Source of the DNA: Hepsetus odoe
Lineage: Eukaryota > Chordata > Actinopteri > Characiformes > Hepsetidae
DNA length: 64,000 nt
Direction of reading: 5' to 3'
Assembly (NCBI GenBank): GCA_017165825.1
Contig: CM029367.1
Location: 7,919,723-7,983,722 of the forward strand
The first letter of the stretch is position 1. Each line of letters begins with the position of its first letter. The notes under the pieces were generated by a model. It saw only the letters and a program-made list of their open reading frames with translations. It made no database searches and was not told the origin of the DNA. A program made the position numbers and the translations under genes. Shown piece by piece: positions 40,126-44,832 of this stretch.

Positions 40126-42893
40126 TCTCTACAAAGCTTTGGACATGCAGTAAATTAAATTGATATTGCCATTGGCCAAAATATGGTTAATCATTGATGA
40201 TCTCAGTACATCCTTAAAAATCATTTACTGCTTTTATATTCAGTGTTGTTATAGTGAAATTCCATGTAATAACCAATTTTCATATGATTGTAAACCAAAA
40301 ACTACACTGTTAGTAATGTGTTTTGAAGTCAAAGTGTTTGCTGCTACACATCACAAAGCTGAGTATATTCAGTGCTGCGTTGAAAGATAGATGTTTGAGC
40401 TGGCATTAAGAATGGAAAAAGTCTGGCCAATGCCATGTCATGACCCCACACAAAAGCCATACTGTGTCTGTGGAGCCGGACTTTATTTAACGACTATTGT
40501 CCATTTAGTCCAGGCTAATTAACAGCTCAGTTGACAGGCCCCTAAAGTCAGCAGGGAAGCTTTGGATTAACAATAAACAGTTGGTAGCCTTATGACATCA
40601 CACTGGGCCTCACTAGGAGGAAGGATGTCCGATAGGCAACCCGGTGGGGCGTTTTTGTCACATGATGCAACTATGCCTGCCATTTTATAAAAAAAGCTGT
40701 AGCTAAGCAGTAGCACTGGTTCTGATTAGCATTACGTTTATAGGCCTCAATGTGCGTACACTGGCAGATGTGTCTGGAGCTGATTACACAGCATGCTGCA
40801 GATAATGAGCATTTTTTTTGCCTTTGCGTGGTTTAATTGTTCACAGGGAAGTGTTGGGGAGTTATAAGAGTTCATTGAGCTTGTACTCAGTGTTTTCAGA
40901 ACTAATGTTCTGTACTCATCCTATGATACTGAGCTGTAAATTCTTGTGGCAATTGTTGGTAAACTTGCGTAAACATTCCAGGAGTTATGGTGAAACAAGC
41001 ATGCCATCATTTATTACATACTTGTTTTCTGCAGTGAAATTTCAGCATGATCTGCTGGTATGTTTATAGTGTCACAACAGCCCCAATCCAAGAATATACA
41101 CTGCTTTTATCATGGCATGTTTATTTTGTTGGAAGTACATTGATTTTCATAATCTTGTGTTTATTTCTGTGTAGATTAAAATGCATTGTTTATATTGTCT
41201 TTTGGTCATTTGTTCACAGACTATGGCAAAAGTCATAACTTCTATGCTCAAGTTTCCACCAGACCAGGCGCAGAAAGTTCTGGAGCGTGAAGATTCTAGA
41301 ATGATGGTAAATGTTTATTTTTAATTTTATTTATTTATTTTTGGTGTATGTGAATTGTTGTTACAATTGTTGTTGTTGTTTTCTGTGACCTTTCTGTATC
41401 ATTAATGCTTAAAGAACACTGACCAAAAGCATAATTAATTATAAAGAGCTAATAATTTTGTCTGTCTGTCTGTATTTCTTGTACTTAATGGTCAAATCAC
41501 TGTATTCCTGTCATTAATGGTTTATATTTGTCTTTTTCATCTTGTCACACAAATATTACTTTTATATCCTTTTTTATCCTCTACATTTGGAGACCTGAAG
41601 AATTGGAAGGCTAGCTTAAACATTTTTAACATTCCTGAACAGTTTTGCAGTTAGACAGGTTATAGGATCCTATTGAAAGTGGGCTCTGACATTGTTTACA
41701 TTTACATTTAAGACATTTAGCAGACACTCTTATCCAGAGCGACTTCCATTTCCTAACTAAAGGGACAATACCCCTGGAGCAACTCAGGGTTAAAGGGTCT
41801 TGCTCAGGAACCCAATGGTGGTAGTGCTAAACGTGGAATTCAAACCTGCGAGACCCTTGGTCCATAGGTCCGTAGGCAAGTATCCTACCACTAGACCACC
41901 ACCTCCCATATACATTATGAAGTACCATTGCTTTGAAGGGGTGCACTTAGTTTGAAACAATGTTTATGTTGTTGACAAATGTCAGAGTAACATCCACCTG
42001 ATTGCCATATCCTAGCGTTTTCCATCTTAGAATTTTAATGCCTCTGCCAGCTAGTCGTCTTCCTATATTGTATCATTGTGCAATCTCCATGTGCAAGTTA
42101 CACACAAAAAGCTGTAAATCTGCATGATTTATAATAAAACCTGATTCATCATACCAGGCCACCTTTTACATTGCTCCTTGGTTCTGCTCTGATGCTCATG
42201 TATAGACACTTTCACAAGTGAGCTGGATACAGATGGTCTTATATGCAGCAAGCCATGATCTACAGCAGGGGTCACCAACCTTTTTGAAGCTGACAGCTAC
42301 TTCATGGGTACTGAGCCGTACGAAGAGCTACCAGTTACCTAAACTCATCTAAATTTAATGTTTAATAAACATGTTTTAAATGCTTTTTTTTTTGGGATAT
42401 TGTCATTTTCAAATCTATATAAATGCAAATGTGATTAAAGAAGAATAACAACAGGATCAAATTCCATTTTAAATGCTGCTCACTGGCGAGTTGTGCTATT
42501 TCTAGAACAGGTCCGCGGGCGACTCACGTGGTCCTTGGGGGCATCCTGGCACCATGTTGGTGACCCCTGATCTACAGTGTGTTCTGAAATATTTAATTGC
42601 CAGCTTTATTGTTTCAGCAATTTCGCACATTACTTCATTACATCACTGAGTGTTGGGGGCCCATGATCCTATTTTCGTTTAACTGTTGTCCTTTCCTTGG
42701 ACCACCTTTGGTGGGTAAAATCACTGTATACCAGAAACACCTCATAATACCTGCTCTTTTGGAGATTTACACTTCACCAGTCATTTCATTATTGCACTTG
42801 TTCAAAGTCACTTGAATCCAAACACATTTTTCCTGTGTCTAATTCATCAGCTGTTTTGTGTTTGTGTGTTTCTTACAGCCTTGGCTCCGGTGA
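10693..42893 (+). CDS. GOLGA4: Golgin subfamily A member 4 (golgin-245/p230), multi-exon, with frame breaks
   Basis: GOLGA4 is a long peripheral coiled-coil protein of the trans-Golgi network. Its C-terminal GRIP domain is recruited by ARL1 and it tethers incoming vesicles. Twenty-two exons can be placed here: an N-terminus MFKKLKQKINEEQ matching vertebrate GOLGA4, conserved coiled-coil blocks (ELQMDQQAKKHLQEEFDA; TEKTKLITQLRDAKNLI; a ~4 kb exon), and the GRIP domain (EFEYLRKVMFEYMMGRETK) ending in PWLR-stop. Splice sites are good throughout, with one GC-AG intron. Exons 4, 10, 13, 14 and 18 contain about ten small frameshifts or stops, so the joined exons do not give one open frame. Either residual assembly indels or gene decay would explain this. 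A ~60-residue coiled-coil segment between exons 10 and 11 is not found. Human GOLGA4 has about 2230 residues. Confidence 0.9.
11266..11283 (+). repeat. (CTGTC)n short tandem repeat
   Basis: Four tandem copies of TGTCC/CTGTC inside GOLGA4 intron 1. Confidence 0.7.
11616..11690 (+). CDS. GOLGA4: GOLGA4 exon 2
   Basis: 25 codons (ISSGERRNQPPVLYQDAPST then PSDRE), phase 0 on both sides, acceptor CACTAG and donor GAG|GTAAGA. It aligns in position with the Ser/Thr/Arg-rich N-terminal linker of human GOLGA4, where conservation is low. Confidence 0.75.
13966..14391. mobile_element. hAT-like MITE interrupted by a SINE
   Basis: Terminal inverted repeats CAGGGGTGCCCAGCCCTGC (left) and GCTGGAGCTGGGCATCCCTG (right) frame about 180 bp of non-coding sequence plus a family A SINE. 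CAGGGGTG-type ends are typical of hAT non-autonomous elements. I could not find a clean 8-bp target duplication. Confidence 0.5.
14059..14300 (+). repeat. tRNA-derived SINE, family A
   Basis: GGGCAGCGGTGGCCTAGTGG head, then AGGTTGCCCTGAGGTACCCC, body ending CACAATGACAAGAATAGTCA. It sits between the two ends of the hAT-like MITE, so it inserted after that element. Confidence 0.75.
15255..15600 (+). mobile_element. Tc1-like transposase remnant with internal deletion
   Basis: The open frame reads TIRGIGQNLGLPESPVWNIK then KKEYTGELCN, which fits the helix-turn-helix region of Tc1-like transposases. It jumps directly to SLSETTTCRRLHEQKYRGHT and ARCKPLVNHKNK, the second DNA-binding segment. The intervening GRPRKT-type linker and the entire DDE domain are missing. 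Confidence 0.75.
15767..16067. mobile_element. 301-bp foldback (palindromic) MITE with TTA target duplication
   Basis: The two halves are near-perfect inverted copies: GTGTTCC...TAGAATTCTGTGAGTGAT on the left is repeated in reverse complement at the right end, and the match continues to the centre (about 15905-15930). Only a T-rich tract at about 15811-15842 differs in length and content. The direct repeats TTA at 15764-15766 and 16068-16070 look like a 3-bp target duplication, as made by PIF/Harbinger transposases, although I cannot assign the ends to a named family. It lies in GOLGA4 intron 2. Confidence 0.8.
16513..16581 (+). CDS. GOLGA4: GOLGA4 exon 3 (GC donor)
   Basis: 23 codons (SIVMTVDSSPRGSVNGDGAA then SPL), acceptor TTGTGCAG, phase 0 on both sides. 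The donor reads TTG|GCAAGT, a good GC-AG consensus. The Ser/Gly-rich content suits the variable N-terminal linker. It has no clear human counterpart and could be an alternatively used exon. Confidence 0.6.
16652..16691. repeat. (AT)n microsatellite
   Basis: About 17 AT units immediately before a SINE insertion. Confidence 0.9.
16696..16905 (+). repeat. tRNA-derived SINE, family C
   Basis: GGTGCTGGTGGTTTAGTGG head, GGTTCAAATCCCACC B box, GGGTCCCTGAGCAAGACCCT, and the tail GGATAAGAAGGTGTGCTAAA. It occupies most of the short intron between GOLGA4 exons 3 and 4. Confidence 0.8.
17012..17315 (+). CDS. GOLGA4: GOLGA4 exon 4 (frameshift and stop)
   Basis: It opens REETQSFAQKLQQRVSS, matching the SFAQKLQ.RVPS block of GOLGA4, and ends DQLLHRLHRVEKSLANYRGK then YSE. 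The start and end lie in different frames: the length, 304 nt, is not a multiple of three although both flanking junctions are phase 0. A shift occurs near 17056-17070, and the downstream frame has a TGA at 17166-17168. The rest of that frame is serine-rich as expected (RSSSKGSLVRSPSRDSS). Confidence 0.8.
17515..18020 (+). repeat. SINE family D, split by a family A SINE
   Basis: The left part (17515-17590) has GTTCTCTCCGTGTCTGTGTG. The right part (about 17905-18020) has GATGGACTGGCAAC, TGTCCAGGGTGTTTTTCTGC and GACTCCAGCACCCCC. Together they match the family D repeat at 54.1 kb. A family A SINE sits between them. Confidence 0.6.
17591..17842 (+). repeat. tRNA-derived SINE, family A (nested)
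   Basis: GGGGCAGCGGTGGTATAGTGG head, TAGGTTGCCCTGAGGTACCC, and CATAATGACAAGGTTTGTCA end. It is inserted within the family D repeat in the intron after exon 4. Confidence 0.8.
18476..18514 (+). CDS. GOLGA4: GOLGA4 exon 5
   Basis: 13 codons, LVQLIGQYKEIKQ, phase 0 on both sides. Acceptor TTTTCCCCAG and donor CAG|GTAAAT. It continues YSE|LVTAYQ-like sequence of human GOLGA4. Confidence 0.8.
18883..18939 (+). CDS. GOLGA4: GOLGA4 exon 6
   Basis: 19 codons, AILSQSQDKALRRIGELRE, nearly identical to the human ILSQSQDKSLRRIAELRE block. Acceptor TGACACAG, donor GAG|GTATAC, phase 0. Confidence 0.9.
19094..19192 (+). CDS. GOLGA4: GOLGA4 exon 7
   Basis: 33 codons beginning ELQMDQQAKKHLQEEFDA and ending VLQTQ, among the best-conserved GOLGA4 blocks. 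Acceptor TCTTTCAG, donor CAA|GTATGA, phase 0. Confidence 0.92.
19801..19992 (+). CDS. GOLGA4: GOLGA4 exon 8
   Basis: 64 codons with LQKRVRRQETLLQRCKEMIH and ENEALQQQLQERLQELEKMK, matching the LQQRVKRQENLLKRCKE..ERLQELEKIK region. Donor AAG|GTATAC. The acceptor is ambiguous: the upstream GTGCAG (ending 19796) would put TGA in the frame carried from exon 7, whereas the AG at 19799-19800 keeps it open. Confidence 0.85.
20436..20605. mobile_element. Short hAT-like MITE
   Basis: Imperfect terminal inverted repeats CAGGTGGACAATTCCGGTTC and GAAGCTGGAACTGCCCACCC then CTG. Flanks TTTCTAGA and TTCTGAAA are only a weak match for an 8-bp target duplication. No coding capacity. Confidence 0.45.
20725..20809 (+). 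CDS. GOLGA4: GOLGA4 exon 9
   Basis: DLHTTEKTKLITQLRDAKNL then IGQPRQDKG, phase 0 to phase 1. It matches the human DLHMAEKTKLITQLRDAKNLIEQLEQDKG segment. Acceptor TTTACAAG is weak in its last bases; donor AAAG|GTGAGA is good. The following intron carries both large retroelements. Confidence 0.88.
21051..21327 (-). repeat. Gypsy 3' LTR (left side of insertion)
   Basis: 277 bp, bounded TGTCATG...TGTGACA. It matches the right LTR over its length (ATGTTTATAC, GAGGCAAGGCAC, GGTCGGACTGGCAGGCTATT) but with many one- to several-base differences, including indels. Confidence 0.88.
21328..21342 (-). other. Gypsy polypurine tract
   Basis: On the minus strand the bases directly before the 3' LTR read CTGAGGGGGGTGA, a purine run in the expected place for second-strand priming. 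Confidence 0.6.
21460..21560 (-). pseudogene. Gypsy integrase C-terminal chromodomain
   Basis: The minus strand encodes a segment with DWEGYGPEERSWV followed by a DILDP-type end, the classical chromodomain signature at the end of chromovirus pol. It places the element among the chromodomain-bearing Gypsy lineages common in fish. Confidence 0.8.
21870..22320 (-). pseudogene. Gypsy integrase core, C-terminal part
   Basis: Minus-strand pieces include FLRAHC..WQHD-like and RHSSTGMT sequence, then a segment leading to GLIAHAHIERAVRRFSQQAG and GDRVWLS. These match the end of the Gypsy integrase core and the region leading to the chromodomain. Frameshifts lie between pieces. Confidence 0.75.
22790..23690 (-). 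pseudogene. Gypsy reverse transcriptase / RNase H region
   Basis: Minus-strand pieces include MEEYIAEALRQG, LYGLKNAS.FQS, ILIYSKNYDSHVS and WPEPRTIRQLQSFL followed by FANFRRFIQDFS, in RT-to-RNase H order. The piece covering the catalytic aspartates reads HRRSILIYS where a Y.DD box is expected, so this copy appears catalytically dead as well as frameshifted. Confidence 0.8.
25060..25343 (-). repeat. Gypsy 5' LTR (right side of insertion)
   Basis: About 284 bp, ending TGTGACA and matching the left LTR. Its internal edge (25055-25065) reads TTCATCATCATG rather than TGTCATG, so the inner boundary is approximate. I could not identify a clear tRNA primer-binding site next to it. Confidence 0.82.
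25349..25683. other. Host intron sequence between the Gypsy element and the LINE
   Basis: About 335 bp of AT-rich sequence resembling the GOLGA4 introns, without a recognisable feature. It shows that the two elements are separate insertions into one intron. Confidence 0.6.
25695..28858 (+). mobile_element. APE-type LINE, 3.16 kb, with perfect 11-bp target duplication
   Basis: It begins AACCGCCACCTTATCGTGG, a 5' end I recognise from teleost LINEs, and ends AAGCGGAAGAAAATGGATGG. It is flanked by ATTTATGATTG at 25684-25694 and 28859-28869. An endonuclease start (LALGTWNITSLVGKG) lies near 26110, RT fragments (VVPLFKKGDRRVCSNY near 27600) follow, and a C-terminal block (MSFLRGVSGLSFRDRSGSAI, RWLGHLVRMP) lies at about 28510-28650. 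Many frame breaks. I would guess an I/Nimb- or Rex-type clade but cannot fix it. The insertion ends 24 bp before GOLGA4 exon 10. Confidence 0.88.
28894..29041 (+). CDS. GOLGA4: GOLGA4 exon 10 (frame-broken)
   Basis: MVIAET is followed, across base losses, by KEEEIAQLRSRI-like, QKEELQEQKEKAEKR-like coding sequence, matching the human MVIAETKRQMHETLEMKEEEIAQLRSRIKQ...ELREQKEKSE region. The reading frame shifts after ACAAGCGG and again near 28940-28950, and the junction with exon 9 is off by one base. Acceptor GGCTTTGCAG, donor CTG|GTAATT. The upstream intron sequence has been replaced by a LINE up to 24 bp from the acceptor. Confidence 0.75.
29042..29540. other. GOLGA4 intron 10; expected exon not found
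   Basis: In human GOLGA4 a coiled-coil segment of about 60 residues (after ...EQKEKSE and before ...EEQIAKLQKLHEKEL) lies between the equivalents of exons 10 and 11. These 499 bases hold no such coding sequence on the + strand and no recognisable repeat. Confidence 0.5.
29541..29639 (+). CDS. GOLGA4: GOLGA4 exon 11
   Basis: 33 codons (KSTENRIAEMERLHSEALAN then KEKEMSAEIKQAV), equivalent to EEQIAKLQKLHEKELARKEQ in human. Acceptor TTTCTTTCAG, donor GTG|GTATAA, open in phase 0. Confidence 0.82.
29752..29904 (+). CDS. GOLGA4: GOLGA4 exon 12
   Basis: 51 codons with DLLKLAQEKEQQASLALEEA then ELQKTALQAE, nearly identical to the human ISQEKEQQESLALEELELQKKA block. Acceptor CATTGTTAAG, donor ACT|GTGAGT, phase 0. 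Confidence 0.9.
30162..34188 (+). CDS. GOLGA4: GOLGA4 exon 13, giant coiled-coil exon (frame-broken)
   Basis: A 4-kb exon opening RILELESSLAK, all heptad coiled coil (Glu/Lys/Gln/Leu rich), matching the giant central exon of vertebrate GOLGA4. Recognisable anchors are EKVKQKNKEMLEKFKKKFNE (about 31.2 kb), SALSDLEANYKQQIKKL (31.4 kb), KSLAFEQVDMLKNKMSELKK with FTQNHNTVKSLQ (32.6 kb) and KKKAEQKIGLIRKQLTSQIE (33.2 kb). The frame changes near 31300-31336, 32566-32572, 33440-33525 (more than once) and 33965-33980, and has an in-frame TAA at 32123-32125. Several breaks lie in A-rich runs. Each side of every break is still good GOLGA4 coding sequence. Confidence 0.9.
34295..34412 (+). CDS. GOLGA4: GOLGA4 exon 14 (frame-broken)
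   Basis: LEMEDMEMKHNSALKQLMR followed, in another frame, by MALKEKELEASVKEAV, matching ...LELKHNSTLKQLMREFN..AQKEQELEMTIKE in human. A one- or two-base loss occurs near 34350-34362. Acceptor TTTAACAG, donor TTG|GTAAGA. Confidence 0.85.
34635..34765 (+). CDS. GOLGA4: GOLGA4 exon 15
   Basis: KAQTVEAQLMESHREEASQL then QKIIAQKDDDVNRVVQRYEQ, matching AQEVEAELLESHQEETNQLLKKIAEKDD. Acceptor CTCCATCCAG, donor CAG|GTAGTA, open. Confidence 0.9.
34982..35068 (+). CDS. GOLGA4: GOLGA4 exon 16
   Basis: 29 codons (NREEEMGTRVWEVQKELEDL then QQRSLSGPM), matching AREEEMTAKVRDLQTQLEELQ. Acceptor ACCACACAG, donor ATG|GTATGC, phase 0. Confidence 0.88.
35492..35509 (+). CDS. GOLGA4: GOLGA4 micro-exon 17 (candidate)
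   Basis: 18 nt (GLEEFQ) between TTGATTTTCAG and GTCAGT, phase 0 on both sides. It would occupy the place of the human NVTIMELQ segment. It is very short, so it is only a candidate. Confidence 0.5.
35715..35782 (+). CDS. GOLGA4: GOLGA4 exon 18 (one-base frame break)
   Basis: VQLAG then, one base out of frame, KTTLLSEAKLKEQEYQDR, matching TQLAQKTTLISDSKLKEQEFREQ in human. Acceptor CCTACTCAG, donor CGG|GTGAAT. Confidence 0.82.
36137..36212 (+). CDS. GOLGA4: GOLGA4 exon 19
   Basis: IHTLEDKIRSSYKNSVVTHL then GSTYR, matching IHNLEDRLKKYEKNVYATTVGTPYKG. Acceptor TTTTTTCCAG, donor AGAG|GTGAAA, phase 0 to 1. Confidence 0.88.
36213..39331. other. GOLGA4 intron 19
   Basis: About 3.1 kb with a compound microsatellite (36.73-36.82 kb) and an (AAAT)n run near 37.23-37.26 kb. 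I see no gene or transposon; open frames here are short and lack motifs. Confidence 0.55.
36734..36816. repeat. Compound (GT)n(AT)n microsatellite
   Basis: About 17 GT units run directly into about 24 AT units. Confidence 0.95.
39332..39429 (+). CDS. GOLGA4: GOLGA4 exon 20 (GRIP domain, first part)
   Basis: EPSNYSVDSLSEPTEFEYLR then KVMFEYMMGRETK. This is the start of the GRIP domain; the tyrosine in FEYLRKV is the conserved residue known to be needed for ARL1 binding and Golgi targeting in this family. Acceptor TTTCTTTTCAG, donor AAG|GTATGT. Confidence 0.95.
40031..40123. repeat. Two (AT)n blocks
   Basis: (AT)n at about 40031-40052 and 40078-40123, separated by about 25 bp of unique sequence, in GOLGA4 intron 20. 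Confidence 0.9.
41220..41306 (+). CDS. GOLGA4: GOLGA4 exon 21 (GRIP domain, second part)
   Basis: 29 codons, TMAKVITSMLKFPPDQAQKV then LEREDSRMM, completing the GRIP helices. Acceptor TGTTCACAG, donor ATG|GTAAAT, phase 0. Confidence 0.95.
41694..41908 (-). repeat. tRNA-derived SINE, family C
   Basis: Minus-strand copy: GGTGGTGGTCTAGTGGTAGG head at the right end, AGCAAGACCCTTTAACCC middle, and the tail TGTCTGCTAAATG at the left end. It lies in GOLGA4 intron 21. Confidence 0.8.
42266..42569. mobile_element. hAT MITE, 304 bp, with perfect 8-bp target duplication
   Basis: The ends are CAGGGGTCACCAACCTTTTT and CATGTTGGTGACCCCTG, inverted copies of each other. They are flanked by ATCTACAG at 42258-42265 and 42570-42577, the 8-bp duplication size of hAT transposases. 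It has no coding capacity and depends on an autonomous element elsewhere. Confidence 0.92.
42879..42893 (+). CDS. GOLGA4: GOLGA4 exon 22 (last codons and stop)
   Basis: PWLR followed by TGA, phase 0 after acceptor TTTCTTACAG. One human GOLGA4 isoform also ends in a short WLR-containing tail after the GRIP domain. Confidence 0.85.
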   Translation, partial: PWLR

Positions 42894-43610
42894 GGTGGAA
42901 CATGCCTGTGCTCAGGCCATCAGAGAAAGATGAATTCTGCTGCTGCTACTGAAAAACGGTTCAGATGGGCTAGAACTGGTGTTGACTTGAATAAAGAACC
43001 CTTTCCTTGATGTGTATGTGAGCGAGTGAGTGACAATGTAAGAGATGTGTCTGTGTGAGACTGTGTGATTGTACAGTTGCTGGTACAAGTAACTAGACTG
43101 TTAGATAAAATGTAAATTTCAGAGAAATTTCCTAAGCTTAAACTCTGCCCAAATATCAGAACTCTAATTTATTATTTTGATTTTTATTACTTAGGGTAGA
43201 TGGTTATCTTTTTTTTTTTTTTTTTTTTAAATCTAGATTTTGTATGAATTCATGTTTTGCAATAACTATGATTTTTGAGTTTTGTCGTCTCAATATTTTT
43301 TTTTCTTTTTTCATTTTGTTCTTTCTGGTATTTCAGTAAGAAAAGGCGATGCAACCCTCTAAATGTCTTCTCTGCACATGTGTTAATGTGGATCACATAA
43401 AAATGCAGGCTATTAGTGCTTACTTTGTTTACTAAAGCTTTTTTTCCACTCAGTGCTGTATTTTAACAAGAACTGACAAAATACACATACTGTAAATTGT
43501 AAATGATTACTGGAAAAAAAAAATCTTATGAATCTGTACTATAAGGCACATTGTGACTGTTGCTACATTATTACATTTTAAAACGGCTAATAAAATTTTA
43601 TTTACAGTAA
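42894..43610 (+). other. GOLGA4: GOLGA4 3' UTR and polyadenylation signal
   Basis: AT-rich sequence after the stop. AATAAA at 43589-43594 is the likely poly(A) signal; an earlier AATAAA near 42990 could give a short UTR. The exact cleavage site is not visible. Confidence 0.55.
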
Positions 43611-43683
43611 ATTTAGACATTGCTTGAAACGTGTTAAAGAATGTGAAGCCTAAACGTGGATGTATGTCAGGTTAAAGAGTTCG

Positions 43684-43738
43684 TAGATATTAACTTTTTT
43701 TTTTTTTTTTTTTTTAACTCAAAAAAAGTTAATATCTA
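43684..43738. repeat. Short T-rich inverted repeat
   Basis: TAGATATTAAC followed by a long T run is mirrored by an A run and GTTAATATCTA. The perfect 18-bp arms could form a hairpin downstream of the GOLGA4 poly(A) signal. Confidence 0.7.
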
Positions 43739-44289
43739 ACAAGTCTTTAACTAGACAAATAATACTTGCAAATAATAAAGGGGGATGCCAAAATTGTAAA
43801 TATTCTGTTTAAATCATTGGCTGGGATGTAAACAAAGCATTAGTACAATAACTTACTGAGTGTAAGCTTTACAGTGGCAGTGATAAGAACTGGGTGTCGC
43901 TCGCAATATCTACAAAAGGGTAGCATTTTCATTGTGCAGTATGGGCTGTCAACCTTCACCTCTTCTGAGCTGTTGGATGTAATGGTGATGCTGGTAAAAC
44001 AGAGGGAAACGTGATTTTAAAAAGAAATTCATGGGGAAATAGATTACAATGCCCTGCACATGTATCTTTGCAATGAATTAATTAAAAGCTATATATGAAT
44101 GAGTCAATATATGAAGTTCTTGTTTTTGCATGTCTGGTTCACCCCCATCAGTTTCTCATCACACCACTCTGAATGGCTTTGTTTACATCTTCAGAAACCT
44201 AAGGGAAACTCTGGAATTCTTCATTTGAGTAGGGCCTTAAACTTCAGGGTGCAGGGTTGAAATAAGCAAACCATTGAAAGACACCCCGC

Positions 44290-44644
44290 TCTAGTCATCT
44301 TGAGGCGTGCGAGCAGCACCGTGCTCGTCCAGCAGGGGGCGTGAATGAGAGAAACTTCTCGCTTCGATGCTGTGAAATTTGACGCTTAGAAGGAGTAAGC
44401 GCTCTAAACGGCAGTAGCACCTCTGACCGACCACTTTCACACGTTCACCCGCAGAGGATTTGGCCAGTGTTCGAGGGGTGCACCTTTGGTTTCCGCTGAA
44501 GTATTCAGAATGCTTTTACGACGAGTTTAACCAACTAGTTAGAGTGGTTTAGTTTAAATGTAGTTTCGGACTCCCTCACTGAGGCGCTCGAGACGTTACC
44601 GTTGCTTTTCAGTTCTCGTTGCATCTTCTTATACCGCCCTGAGG
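44290..44644 (+). promoter_or_regulatory. ITGA9: Probable ITGA9 promoter / 5' UTR
   Basis: A local rise in GC and CpG content (GGCGTGCGAGCAGCACCGTG, GAGGCGCTCGAGACGTTACC) directly before the ITGA9 start codon in an AT-rich region. No convincing TATA box at a defined distance. The gap from the GOLGA4 poly(A) signal to the ITGA9 start is only about 1 kb. Confidence 0.4.
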
Positions 44645-44832
44645 ATGTACGGCAGGATGTCGGAGTTATGCATGAAGAGGAGAGGACTGTTAGACGTCTT
44701 TTACCTATTCTTGTCTTTAACTTTGACGTTTTCGTACAACATTAACCTGGAGCACCCGCTGGTGTTTCGTGGACCGCATGAGTCGTTTTTTGGATACTCG
44801 GTTCTTGAGCACTTTCATGATAACACGCGCTG
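44645..44832 (+). CDS. ITGA9: ITGA9 exon 1 (signal peptide and first propeller strand)
   Basis: MYGRMSELCMKRRGLLDVFY, then a hydrophobic stretch LFLSLTLTFS, cleaved probably before YNINLEH. In-frame Met codons at positions 1, 5 and 10 are possible starts. Met1 has A at -3, while Met10 would give the most canonical signal peptide (MKRR plus the hydrophobic core). Donor CTG|GTGAGT, phase 2. Confidence 0.92.
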
